The notes under the pieces were generated by a model. That model did no database searches. It saw only the letters and a program-made list of their open reading frames with translations, and was not told the origin of the DNA. A stretch of 64,000 nucleotides of DNA from Nocardioides sp. L-11A. Lineage in GTDB: Bacteria; Actinomycetota; Actinomycetes; Propionibacteriales; Nocardioidaceae. Each line of letters opens with the position of its first letter. Position 1 is the stretch's first letter. Made by a program: the position numbers and the translations under genes. Below are positions 40,403 to 48,466 of this stretch, in pieces. Location of the stretch: positions 1,240,001-1,304,000 of the forward strand of contig CP124680.1 of NCBI GenBank assembly GCA_029961745.1. The letters are read 5' to 3'.

Positions 40403-41602
40403 ATGGGCATCGAGCCGGCCTGGAACACGTTCATCGAGGGCGACAACCTCGACGTCCTCGCCACGCTGCCCGCCGCGTCCTGCGACCTGATCTACCTCGA
40501 CCCGCCGTACAACACCGGCAACGACTTCGCCTACCACGACGACTTCAAGGGCAAGCGGGGCGCGGGATCCGCCGGGCGGCACGCGACCTGGGTGGCCTAC
40601 CTGCGGCCCCGGATCGAGGCCGGGCACCGGGTGCTCGCCGACACCGGCGCGCTGTTCGTCAGCATCGACGACCACGAGGTGGCGCACCTGCGGCTGCTCC
40701 TCGACGAGGTGTACGGCGAGGCCAACTTCCTCGCCCAGGTCGTGGTCAATCTCAACCCGAAGGGACGGCAGCTGGGGAGGGGGTTCGCGACCTCGCACGA
40801 GTATCTCCTCGTCTACGCCAAGGACGCGTCACGCTGCGTGCTCGACGCGTCCTCGCCGCACACGGTCGTGGAGTCCGACTTCCCGCTGGAGGCGCCCGAC
40901 GGCCGGCGGTACCGGCGGCTGCCGCTGCGCAACACCAACAAGCGGTTCAACCCGCTCTCCACGCCGACCCTGCACTACGCGCTGTGGGGCGACCCCGGTA
41001 CCGGCCGGGTGGCGAGCACGCCGTTCGACGGCGCGGTCGAGATCAAGCCCGTCTTCGGCGACGGTACGCCGGCTGTGTGGCGCTGGTCCCGGCCGCGGAT
41101 CGACGAGCGCCCCGACGACCTCGAGTGCCGGGTGGTCCGCGGTGCGCGCGGCGAGCGGGTCGACATCTACCAGCGCGACTGGCGGCACCCGGTCGGCGGC
41201 CGCCGCAAGAAGCTGCCCACGATCTGGCTCGCCGAGGAGGTCGGCTCCACGGACACGGCGGTGGTCGAGCTCAAGGGTCTGGTGGGTCACGTCTTCGAGT
41301 CGCCCAAGCCGACCGGCCTGCTGCTGCGGGTGCTCGGCACCATGCCCGACGACGCCCGGGTGCTCGACTACTTCGCCGGCAGCGGCACCACCGGCCACGC
41401 CGTCGCCCTGGCCAACGCTGCCGACGGCGGGCGGCGTACCTGCCTGTCGGTGAACTCCGCCGAGCCCACCCGCGCCGGCTCCAACGCCGAGCGCGCCGGC
41501 TACGCCACGGTCTCAGCCATCACCCGGGCCCGACTGCAGGCCGTCGCGGACCGGGTCGGCGGCGGCTTCCTCACCGTTGAGTTGCCGCAAACTCACCGTT
41601 GA
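40403..41602 (+). CDS. Site-specific DNA methyltransferase (type III Mod-like, N6-adenine)
   Basis: A 399-residue beta-class amino-methyltransferase. Motif IV (DPPYNTGNDF) is at residue 33 and the S-adenosylmethionine motif (LDYFAGSGTTGHA) near 322, the order typical of type III Mod and related enzymes. The central region is the likely target-recognition part. No restriction subunit is nearby, so it is probably an orphan that marks DNA. The last ten codons lie inside a nested palindrome, so its C-terminus may have been altered by that element. Confidence 0.85.
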   Translation: MGIEPAWNTFIEGDNLDVLATLPAASCDLIYLDPPYNTGNDFAYHDDFKGKRGAGSAGRHATWVAYLRPRIEAGHRVLADTGALFVSIDDHEVAHLRLLLDEVYGEANFLAQVVVNLNPKGRQLGRGFATSHEYLLVYAKDASRCVLDASSPHTVVESDFPLEAPDGRRYRRLPLRNTNKRFNPLSTPTLHYALWGDPGTGRVASTPFDGAVEIKPVFGDGTPAVWRWSRPRIDERPDDLECRVVRGARGERVDIYQRDWRHPVGGRRKKLPTIWLAEEVGSTDTAVVELKGLVGHVFESPKPTGLLLRVLGTMPDDARVLDYFAGSGTTGHAVALANAADGGRRTCLSVNSAEPTRAGSNAERAGYATVSAITRARLQAVADRVGGGFLTVELPQTHR

Positions 41603-41628
41603 GTTTGTGGCAACTCGACGGTGAGGAA
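41567..41628. repeat. 62-bp nested palindrome across the methyltransferase stop codon
   Basis: 22-bp outer arms (41567-41588 and 41607-41628) match at 20 of 22 positions. The inner AAACTCA...TGAGTTT (41589-41606) shares the same centre. Four copies of a CAACTCAACGGTGAG-like word occur in alternating orientation, the last partial at 41632. It may end transcription from both sides. Confidence 0.8.
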
Positions 41629-41651
41629 GCGGCAACTCAACGAGAGCGGAC

Positions 41652-43124
41652 TCAGCTGACGCCGGCGGCCTTCTCGAGCGCGGCCAGCTCGTCGTCGAGG
41701 AAGGTCAGCAGCCGCTGCAGGTGCGGGACGGTGCGCCGGCAGCCGGTGAGACCGAAGCCCATGTTGCCGGCGTACGACGTGCAGGTGATGTTGAGCGCCA
41801 TGCCGTTGATCGGGATCGAGACCGGGTAGTTGCCGACCAGCTGCGCGCCGTTCCAGTAGTGCGGGACGCGTGGCCCGGGGACGTTGCTGATGATCAGGTT
41901 GTACGGCGGCCGGACGATGCCCTGCATCCGCAGCATCGGCACCACGATGGACGGCGCCATCCCGATCGCGCTCATCGCCACGATCTGGGTCGGCGTCATC
42001 GACGACAGCGCCTCCTTGCCGTCCTTCATCGACTGGCTGATCGTGCGCAGCCGGTCGGCCGGGTCGGCCTTGTCGGTGGCCAGGCGCACCATCACGGAGC
42101 CGATCGCGTTGCCGCCGTCGGCGGCGTTCGGGGGCGGCGTCCCGGCCTGGCGTCCCTTGAGCCCGACCGGGACCATCGACACCATCGACTGGTCGGGCAG
42201 GGCGTCGAGCTCGGTGAGATAGGTGCGCATCGCGCCGCTGCACATGGCGAGCACCACGTCGTTGATCGTGGTGCCGGTGGCCTTGCCGACGCCGCGGATC
42301 CGCTCCACCGGCCAGTCCTGGGCGGCGAACCGGCGGGCGCCGGTGATCGACTGGTTGAAGATGGTGCGCGGGGCGGCCAGCGAGACCGCGGAGGTCTCGT
42401 TGCGCAGTCCCTTGCGCAGGGTCTTGACCAGTGCGAGCGGCATCCCTGCCGCGTCCGCGCTGACGCTGAGCGCGGTGCGGACCACGTCGCCCGGCAGGTC
42501 CGCGAGGGTCCGCGCGGCGGTGCTCGCGGCGTCGACGGCCGCCGCGGGCAGCGAGTCGGGGGCCTCGGGCTCGGGGCGGCGCCGGCGGCCCGCTCCGTCG
42601 GCGAAGGGCGCCGGCATGGCGCGGCGCTCAGGGTCGGAGGACAGCACGCTCGCCATCAGCCGCATCGCGGAGATGCCGTCGACGAGCGCGTGGTGCAGCT
42701 TGGTGTACATGGCGACCCGGCCGTCGGCCAGCCCCTCGATCACGTGGGTCTCCCACAGCGGCCGTTCCCAGGCCAGCCGGGTGGAGTGCAGCCGGCCGAC
42801 CAGCTCGAGCAGCTCGCGGACCCGGCCGGGCTGGGGGAGGGCGCTGTGCCGCACATGGTGCTCGATGTCGAACTGCTCGTCCTCGCGCCAGACCAGGGTG
42901 CCGCCGGTCCGCACCGACCGGTGGGGATGCTTGAGGAAGAGCGGCGCGATCCGCTCGGTGTCCCGCATCGACTCGAACATCTCCCGGACGAAGTCGGGGC
43001 CCGCGTCCGCCGGCGGCTCGAAGAGCTGCAGGCCGCCGACGTGCATCGGCATGTTGCGGTTCTCGGCGAGGAGGAACGCGGTGGCGGTCGGGTCGATCAG
43101 CCGGTTGCCGGGAACGGAGACCAC
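41652..43124 (-). CDS. WS/DGAT-family acyltransferase
   Basis: A 490-residue wax ester synthase/diacylglycerol acyltransferase, which joins acyl-CoA to alcohols or diacylglycerol to store neutral lipid. The catalytic motif HHALVDG lies near residue 145. Family segments include LWETHVIEGLADGRVAMYTKLHH, INDVVLAMCSGAMRTYL and LIISNVPGP. GTG 43124 follows AAAGGGG by 7 bases. A CRP-like site lies 43 bases upstream. It fits the lipid theme of the mce operon. Confidence 0.93.
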   Translation of the reverse strand: MVSVPGNRLIDPTATAFLLAENRNMPMHVGGLQLFEPPADAGPDFVREMFESMRDTERIAPLFLKHPHRSVRTGGTLVWREDEQFDIEHHVRHSALPQPGRVRELLELVGRLHSTRLAWERPLWETHVIEGLADGRVAMYTKLHHALVDGISAMRLMASVLSSDPERRAMPAPFADGAGRRRRPEPEAPDSLPAAAVDAASTAARTLADLPGDVVRTALSVSADAAGMPLALVKTLRKGLRNETSAVSLAAPRTIFNQSITGARRFAAQDWPVERIRGVGKATGTTINDVVLAMCSGAMRTYLTELDALPDQSMVSMVPVGLKGRQAGTPPPNAADGGNAIGSVMVRLATDKADPADRLRTISQSMKDGKEALSSMTPTQIVAMSAIGMAPSIVVPMLRMQGIVRPPYNLIISNVPGPRVPHYWNGAQLVGNYPVSIPINGMALNITCTSYAGNMGFGLTGCRRTVPHLQRLLTFLDDELAALEKAAGVS

Positions 43125-43166
43125 GGAGCAGCCCCTTTCGTCGCAGGTGCCCCGATCCTTGCGCGT

Positions 43167-43182
43167 CGTGACGGGCGTCACA
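43167..43182. promoter_or_regulatory. CRP-like site CGTGA-CGGGCG-TCACA ahead of WS/DGAT
   Basis: 9 of 10 consensus half-site positions, 43 bases before the start codon. The spacer GGGCG also occurs in the site at 21350. Confidence 0.5.
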
Positions 43183-43268
43183 AGCGCAACCGCCGGACTC
43201 GCCCGCCCGTGGCCGGGAGGCGTGACCGGCCGCCCGCGGGGTAGGAGGGCCGCACGCGACGATGGGAA

Positions 43269-44789
43269 GTGGCCTTGAGCACGATCACCCCGCCCGGCTG
43301 GTACCCGGACGGCGACGGCTGGGAGCGGCGCTGGGACGGCGACGCCTGGACCGACGACCGCCGGCTGATGACGAGGTTCGCGCCGGCCGACGAGACGACC
43401 CGGGTCCGATCCGCGACGACCCCGCCCGCGACCCCGCCCGCGACCCCGCCCGCGACCCCGCCGGCCACGATGCCGGCCGGCCCGCAGCCGACGGCCTACG
43501 CCGTGCCGGTGCACCACGGTCAGGTCCCACCCCTCGGGTACGGCGCCCCGGTCACCCCGTTCGCCCCGCCGGCCGCCGTCCCGACCGCCCCCGCCCGCCG
43601 CGGCCGCCTCGGGCTGTGGATCGCGCTGTCCGTCGTCCTCCTCCTCCTGGCCGGCGCCGCGGGGACCCTCGCCGCGCTGCGTCCGTGGGAGGACGACTCG
43701 GCCACGGTGGCGGGCGACGGCCCGGGCGGCGCCGGTGAGCGCGACCGGCCGGTCGCGATCCAGGGCGACATCGACGGCGACGGGCACGGAGACGCGGTCT
43801 ACTACTTCTCCCCGGACTACGACAGCACCCGGCGGATCACCGCCTCCAGCAACGGCACGGTGTTCACCACGAGCGAGCTCGCGGTCGAGGAGTCGCGCGA
43901 GCCCGACGAGCTCTTCCTCGACTGGGATCGCGACGGCGTCAACGAGGTGCTCACCTGGTCCTTCGTCGACGACGCCCGGCAGCTGACCCTGTCGTCGTCC
44001 GACCGGGAGTTCCCCGGCGACCAGACCTTCCGGCTGCAGCTGTCCTCGCTCGAGGAGTACGGCCTCCGGATCCAGGTCCAGCCCGGCGACTTCGACGGCG
44101 ACGGCGCCGTCGACCTCGCGGTCGCCGGACCCAACGACCGGGGCGTCGACGTCCAGGTCCTCATCGGCGACGGGTCGGGCGGGTTCGCCGAGCCGGTCCG
44201 CTGGGCCGCGCTGACCAACGCGACCGCCGACTCGACCGAGATCCGGGCCGGCGACTTCGACCACGACGGCCGGACCGACCTGTGGACCCGGCTCCCGGCC
44301 GAGCGCCTGACCGACGAGGACTACTCCGGCTACTACTCGGGGGACCAGGGCTACGCGATGCTCACCTCGACCGGCTCCGACTTCGAGGTCGGGGCGGTCT
44401 ACGAGAACGACATCTACGCCGACGCCTACCTCATCGGCGACGTCACCGGCGACGGCACCACCAGCCTGGTCACCGTCGAGGCCAGCAGCTACGACGAGGC
44501 CGTCGCGATCAAGGTCTACGACCTGGCCTCGGGCCGGCCGCGGGAGGTGGCCGGCTTCACCGGCTCGTCCACGATCGGCCAGCGCGGCCTCCAGGGTGCC
44601 ACCCTCAGCGACGTCGACGGCGACGGCGACGGCGACATCGTGTTCGTGGTCAAGGCGCACCAGGAGTCCAAGTTCACCGGGGTCCAGGTGATGACGTCGA
44701 CCGGCACCTCCTTCGAGCGTGCGACCGTGTGGGCCGAGACGCCGCCGTGCGACGACGCGGACTGCCGGATCCGGTTCCTCGGCTCCTGA
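43269..44789 (+). CDS. DUF2510 / FG-GAP (VCBS)-repeat membrane protein
   Basis: A 506-residue protein. Residues 1-30 match DUF2510 (PPGWYPDGDGWERRWDGDAWT). A Pro/Ala/Thr linker contains four PPAT repeats. One helix is at about 120-140. The outside part carries calcium-loop repeats typical of FG-GAP propellers (GDIDGDGHGDAV, DWDRDGVNEVL, GDFDGDGAVDLAV, GDFDHDGRTDL, GDVTGDGTTSL, SDVDGDGDGDIV). It is probably a surface or periplasmic binding propeller; the ligand is unknown. It starts at GTG 43269, divergent from WS/DGAT. Confidence 0.85.
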   Translation: MALSTITPPGWYPDGDGWERRWDGDAWTDDRRLMTRFAPADETTRVRSATTPPATPPATPPATPPATMPAGPQPTAYAVPVHHGQVPPLGYGAPVTPFAPPAAVPTAPARRGRLGLWIALSVVLLLLAGAAGTLAALRPWEDDSATVAGDGPGGAGERDRPVAIQGDIDGDGHGDAVYYFSPDYDSTRRITASSNGTVFTTSELAVEESREPDELFLDWDRDGVNEVLTWSFVDDARQLTLSSSDREFPGDQTFRLQLSSLEEYGLRIQVQPGDFDGDGAVDLAVAGPNDRGVDVQVLIGDGSGGFAEPVRWAALTNATADSTEIRAGDFDHDGRTDLWTRLPAERLTDEDYSGYYSGDQGYAMLTSTGSDFEVGAVYENDIYADAYLIGDVTGDGTTSLVTVEASSYDEAVAIKVYDLASGRPREVAGFTGSSTIGQRGLQGATLSDVDGDGDGDIVFVVKAHQESKFTGVQVMTSTGTSFERATVWAETPPCDDADCRIRFLGS

Positions 44790-44799
44790 GCGGGGCCTC

Positions 44800-45927
44800 C
44801 TACAGGCCGGCCTTCAGCTCGGAGACCACCGAGTCGACCACGGCCACCAGGTCGCCGCCGGTGCGCTCGGCGACCGCCCGCTGCCGGGAGTACGACGGAC
44901 CGCGGGTCGCGATCTCCAGCACCGAGGCGAGCTCCGCCGTGCAGCCGAGCCGCTCGGCGACCGGCTCGAGGCGCGGCACCAGGTCGGCGAGATCCTCGGT
45001 GACCAGCCGCTCGTGGGACCGGTCGTCGAGGATCACGATCGCCTCGACGCCGTACCGGGCGGCGCGCCACTTGTTCTCCTGGACGTGCCACGGCGGCATC
45101 GTGGTCAGCGTCTCGCCGGCCGCGACCCGGTCGTCGAGCCACACCACCAGGCAGTGCATGAGCGCGACCAGCGCCTCCATGTCGGCGAGGGTGGAGACGC
45201 CGTCGCAGATGCGGTTCTCGAGCGTGCCGTGCTTGATCGCGGGACGCAGGTCCCAGCGGATCTCGCTGAGGTCGTCGATGACCCCGGTCGTGATCTGGTC
45301 GTCGGCGAAGCGCTCGAACTCGGCCCACGTCTCGAACTGGAACGGCAGGCCCGCGGTCGGCAGCTGCTGGAACATCAGCGCCCGGTTGGAGGCGTACCCC
45401 GTGTCGACGCCCATCCAGATCGGCGAGGACGCCGAGAGCGCCTGCAGGTGGGGATAGTAGGTGAGCAGGCCGGTGAGGACCTGCATCACACGGTCCCGCT
45501 CGGGCAGCCCGACGTGGACGTGCACGCCCCAGATGAGCATCTGCCGGCCCCACCACTGGGTGCGGTTGATCAGCTCGGCGTAGCGGTGGCCCTCGGTCAG
45601 CTGCTGCCCGGTCCAGTCCGCGAACGGGTGGGTGCCGGCGCCGTACAGGTCCAGGTCGAGGTCGTCGGCCGCGGTGGCGACGTACCGCAGGGTCTCGCGC
45701 AGGTCGGCCATCGCCTGCCCGACCGACCCGCAGACGCCGGTGACGACCTCGACGGTGTTCTTGAGCAGCTCCTTGTGCAGCTTGCCCGGTGTGGGCATCC
45801 GCGGCCGGGCCCGCGCGAAGAGGTGGGCGGCGTCGTTGCGGAGGTCGCGGGTGCGCCGGTCGACCAGCGCGAACTCCCACTCCACTCCCAGCGTCGGCTC
45901 GGGTGAGCCGTGGAAGTCGATGCGCAC
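44800..45927 (-). CDS. Carboxylate-amine ligase, GCS2/YbdK family
   Basis: A 375-residue ATP-grasp-like glutamate-cysteine ligase 2 family protein. Features are TLGVEWEFALVD at the N-terminus, HKELLKNTVEVVTGVC, the central WGVHVHVGL motif and RICDGVSTLADMEALVALM. E. coli YbdK shows weak glutamate-cysteine ligase activity; here the substrate is unknown. It starts at GTG 45927; the frame beyond it is antisense to the ThrE gene. It is divergent from the exporter at 45971. Confidence 0.88.
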   Translation of the reverse strand: MRIDFHGSPEPTLGVEWEFALVDRRTRDLRNDAAHLFARARPRMPTPGKLHKELLKNTVEVVTGVCGSVGQAMADLRETLRYVATAADDLDLDLYGAGTHPFADWTGQQLTEGHRYAELINRTQWWGRQMLIWGVHVHVGLPERDRVMQVLTGLLTYYPHLQALSASSPIWMGVDTGYASNRALMFQQLPTAGLPFQFETWAEFERFADDQITTGVIDDLSEIRWDLRPAIKHGTLENRICDGVSTLADMEALVALMHCLVVWLDDRVAAGETLTTMPPWHVQENKWRAARYGVEAIVILDDRSHERLVTEDLADLVPRLEPVAERLGCTAELASVLEIATRGPSYSRQRAVAERTGGDLVAVVDSVVSELKAGL

Positions 45928-45970
45928 GCCATCAGCGTAGAGCCGTGCGCGGACCTGACACCATGGCGAC

Positions 45971-47317
45971 ATGGACGATCTGCGGACCCTGCACCGCACG
46001 CTCGACCTGTGTCTCAAGGTGGGGGAGGTGCTGCTCTCCTCCGGCGCCGGCGCCCCCGACGTGGTGGCGACGATGCGGGCCCTGGCCCGGGCGCTCGGCG
46101 TCCGCCACACGCAGGTCGACGTGACCTTCACCTCGCTGGCGATGAGCGTCCAGCAGGGACCGGACGAGACGCCCGTCGTCCAGCTCCGCGCGGTGACCCA
46201 GCGCGAGATCGACTACGAGGACCTCACCCGGGTCGACCACCTCGTGCGCGAGGTCGTCGCCGGCCGCACCGACCTCGAAGGCGCCCGGACCGAGGTCGCG
46301 CGGATCGTGTCCTCCGGGCACGCCCGGCCGCGCTGGGCCGCGACCGTGGGCTGGGGGCTGATGTGCGCGGGCGTCGGGCTCCAGCTCGGCGGCAACCTGG
46401 TGGTCGTCCTCGTGGCGATGCTGGCGGCGGTGTGCATCGACCGGCTCCAGCTGCTGATGACCCGGCGCCGGCTCCCGGGGTTCTATCAGCAGGTCGCCGG
46501 GGGCGTGGTGGCCACCGTGCTCGCGGCCCTCGGCACCCGGCTCGCCGAGCCGTGGGTGCACCTCAACGCGTCCCTGGTCGTGACCGCCAACATCATCATG
46601 CTGCTCGCCGGGATCGGCTTCATGGGCGCGATCCAGGACGCGCTGTCGGGCTTCTTCGTCACCGGCGGCGCCCGGATCCTCGAGGCGGTGCTCGCCACCG
46701 CCGGCATCATCGCCGGCGTCAGCGGCGGGCTCTCGCTGTGTGCCGCGGTCGGCCTGGACATCCCGGAGCTCACCCTGCCTCGCTTCGACCTGGTCGGCGT
46801 GAGCGCGCTCGGCGTGGGCGGCGCGGTCGCGGCATCGGCCTTCGCGTTCGCGTCGTACGCGCCGTTGCGCACGCTGCTCCCCGTCGGCGTCCTCGGCGGT
46901 GTCGCGCTCGTGGTCACCCAGTTGGTGGTCGAGGCCGGGTTCGGGCGGACCTGGGCGGTCGGCCTCGCGGCCTTCCTGATCGGCCTGTTCGGCTACACCG
47001 TCGGCCGTACCTTCCGGGTGCCGCCGCTCGTGGTCGTCGTCTCCGCGGTCGTGCCGCTGCTGCCCGGCCTCTCGATCTACCGGGGCCTGTTCCTGCTCGG
47101 CGAGGAGGGCGGCCAGCAGGCGGCCCAGGGCCTGCTCGCGATGGTCACCGCCGCCTCGATCGCCATCGCGCTGGCCTCCGGGGTGATCCTCGGCGAGTAC
47201 GTCGCCCAGCCGGTCATGCGCGAGGCTCGTCGCGTGGAGGCCCGCCTGGCCGGCCCGCGCCTGGTCGGTGTCACCCGGGTCCGCCGTCGCCCGCGGTCCC
47301 GCGCACGAGGTCGATGA
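45971..47317 (+). CDS. ThrE-like threonine/serine exporter
   Basis: A 448-residue transporter of the ThrE family, which exports threonine and serine. The N-terminal soluble half (about 1-115, DDLRTLHRTLDLCLKVGEVLLSSGAGAPDV and TFTSLAMSV) is the DUF1212 domain. About ten hydrophobic helices follow, and the DUF3815-like C-terminal part includes LPGLSIYRGLFLL. ATG 45971 lies 43 bases from the divergent ligase gene. The C-terminus is Arg-rich and probably cytoplasmic. Confidence 0.9.
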   Translation: MDDLRTLHRTLDLCLKVGEVLLSSGAGAPDVVATMRALARALGVRHTQVDVTFTSLAMSVQQGPDETPVVQLRAVTQREIDYEDLTRVDHLVREVVAGRTDLEGARTEVARIVSSGHARPRWAATVGWGLMCAGVGLQLGGNLVVVLVAMLAAVCIDRLQLLMTRRRLPGFYQQVAGGVVATVLAALGTRLAEPWVHLNASLVVTANIIMLLAGIGFMGAIQDALSGFFVTGGARILEAVLATAGIIAGVSGGLSLCAAVGLDIPELTLPRFDLVGVSALGVGGAVAASAFAFASYAPLRTLLPVGVLGGVALVVTQLVVEAGFGRTWAVGLAAFLIGLFGYTVGRTFRVPPLVVVVSAVVPLLPGLSIYRGLFLLGEEGGQQAAQGLLAMVTAASIAIALASGVILGEYVAQPVMREARRVEARLAGPRLVGVTRVRRRPRSRARGR

Positions 47318-47461
47318 GCAGCGGCACGGGACACGGAGGTTTCACCGGACGTTTCCGTGGGAGGCTCCCCACGCTTCCCGGGGCGCGGTGCACTGCCGCG
47401 AGCATCCGGGATGCGCACCACGATCACCACGATCAATCCGCCTGACTACGGGAGACAACCC

Positions 47462-47740
47462 ATGAAGAAGACCACCCTCGGCCTCGGCAGCATCGTTCTC
47501 GCGGCCGCCTTCTCGCTCACCGCCTGCGGTGGCGCCGACGAGGGCAAGCTCGCCGAGGAGTACTGCGAGCTGGCCAAGGACGCTCAGGAGGCGGCCGAGT
47601 CGGGCGACACCGACAAGATGCAGAAGGCGTCCGACGCGCTCCTGAAGTGGGCCGAGAACAACAAGGACGAGAAGGGCGACGAGAAGGAGTTCACCGACGC
47701 CGTCAAGGACGAGTGCGGCGACGTGGCCAACCTGTCCTGA
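47462..47740 (+). CDS. Small lipoprotein
   Basis: A 92-residue exported lipoprotein with the lipobox FSLTACGG (Cys near 21). The mature part is short, highly charged and helical (EEYCELAKDAQEAAESGDTDKMQKA), with two further cysteines that may pair. I do not recognise the family. A hairpin follows 16 bases after the stop. Confidence 0.8.
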   Translation: MKKTTLGLGSIVLAAAFSLTACGGADEGKLAEEYCELAKDAQEAAESGDTDKMQKASDALLKWAENNKDEKGDEKEFTDAVKDECGDVANLS

Positions 47741-47756
47741 TCCGCATCGCGCCTCG

Positions 47757-47790
47757 CGAGCCGGGTTCCCCTGCGGGGGAGCCCGGCTCG
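47757..47790 (+). terminator. Hairpin terminator after the small lipoprotein gene
   Basis: A 14-bp stem (CGAGCCGGGTTCCC / GGGAGCCCGGCTCG, one mismatch), loop CTGCG, followed by CCTTTTG. It may serve the convergent TetR gene too. Confidence 0.82.
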
Positions 47791-47819
47791 TCGCCTTTTG
47801 CGGCGGCACCGACCGACGG

Positions 47820-48425
47820 TCAGGGCAGGGTGTCGATGATCGCGGGCAGGGACGCGGTGATCACCTGGAGCAGATCGTCGCGGGACAGGCCGGCCGGCGT
47901 GTCGCACCAGGTGAGGACGAGGTCCTCGACCATGGCCTGCCAGGCGTGGATGACCAGGCGGACGGCGGGGGTGTCGGGCAGCTCGAGGGTGCCGGTGTCG
48001 ACGGTGAAGAAACGGTCGGCCAGGGCAGCGAAGGTGGTCTCGTAGATCGCCCGGAGCGCGTCATTGCTCCCCGACGCGGCCTTCACCAGGGACCGGTAGC
48101 CGGCCTGGTTGGAGACCACATAGTCGACATAGCCGGTGAGCGAGCCGAGCAGTCGCTCGAGCGGCTCGCCCTCGGCCGGGGGAGCGGTGCGCGCGTAGAG
48201 GTCGTCGGCGGCGTGCTGGACGACGGCCTCGTAGAAGCCCTGCTTGGTGCCGAAGTAGTGGTACAGCAGGCCGCGCGAGATCCCGGCCTCCTCCGCGAGG
48301 ACGTCGATGGAGAGCTCGTCGAGCGACCGGGTGGCGAGCAGCCGGACGCCGATGTCGAGGAGCTGGGTACGCCGCTCGTCCGGCGCGAGCCGGGTGCGGG
48401 AGGTGGTCGCGGTCACGTGGCCCAT
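47820..48425 (-). CDS. TetR/AcrR-family regulator of the monooxygenase unit
   Basis: A 201-residue repressor-type protein. The helix-turn-helix is in RRTQLLDIGVRLLATRSLDELSIDVLAEEAGISRGLLYHYFGTKQGFYEAVV; the rest is a ligand domain (VDYVVSNQAGYRSLVKAASG). It is divergent from the monooxygenase with a palindrome in the gap. The start may instead be GTG 48416. Confidence 0.92.
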   Translation of the reverse strand: MGHVTATTSRTRLAPDERRTQLLDIGVRLLATRSLDELSIDVLAEEAGISRGLLYHYFGTKQGFYEAVVQHAADDLYARTAPPAEGEPLERLLGSLTGYVDYVVSNQAGYRSLVKAASGSNDALRAIYETTFAALADRFFTVDTGTLELPDTPAVRLVIHAWQAMVEDLVLTWCDTPAGLSRDDLLQVITASLPAIIDTLP

Positions 48426-48426
48426 C

Positions 48427-48447
48427 CTATTGACAGATGTTCAATAG
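48427..48447. promoter_or_regulatory. TetR operator candidate CTATTGA-N7-TCAATAG
   Basis: A perfect 7-bp inverted repeat centred at 48437, between the TetR start (48425) and the monooxygenase start (48467). Length and place fit a TetR operator controlling both. Confidence 0.7.
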
Positions 48448-48466
48448 CGCCAATAGCGTCCCTCCC

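Noticed and set aside
40403..41602. A restriction-modification or phage-defence system at the methyltransferase
   Set aside because: Neighbours are Mug glycosylase, a P-type ATPase-like gene and WS/DGAT; no nuclease or helicase gene of a defence system is adjacent.
43425..43475. ACCCCGCCCGCG tandem repeats
   Set aside because: They encode a PPAT linker within the DUF2510 protein; no further structure.
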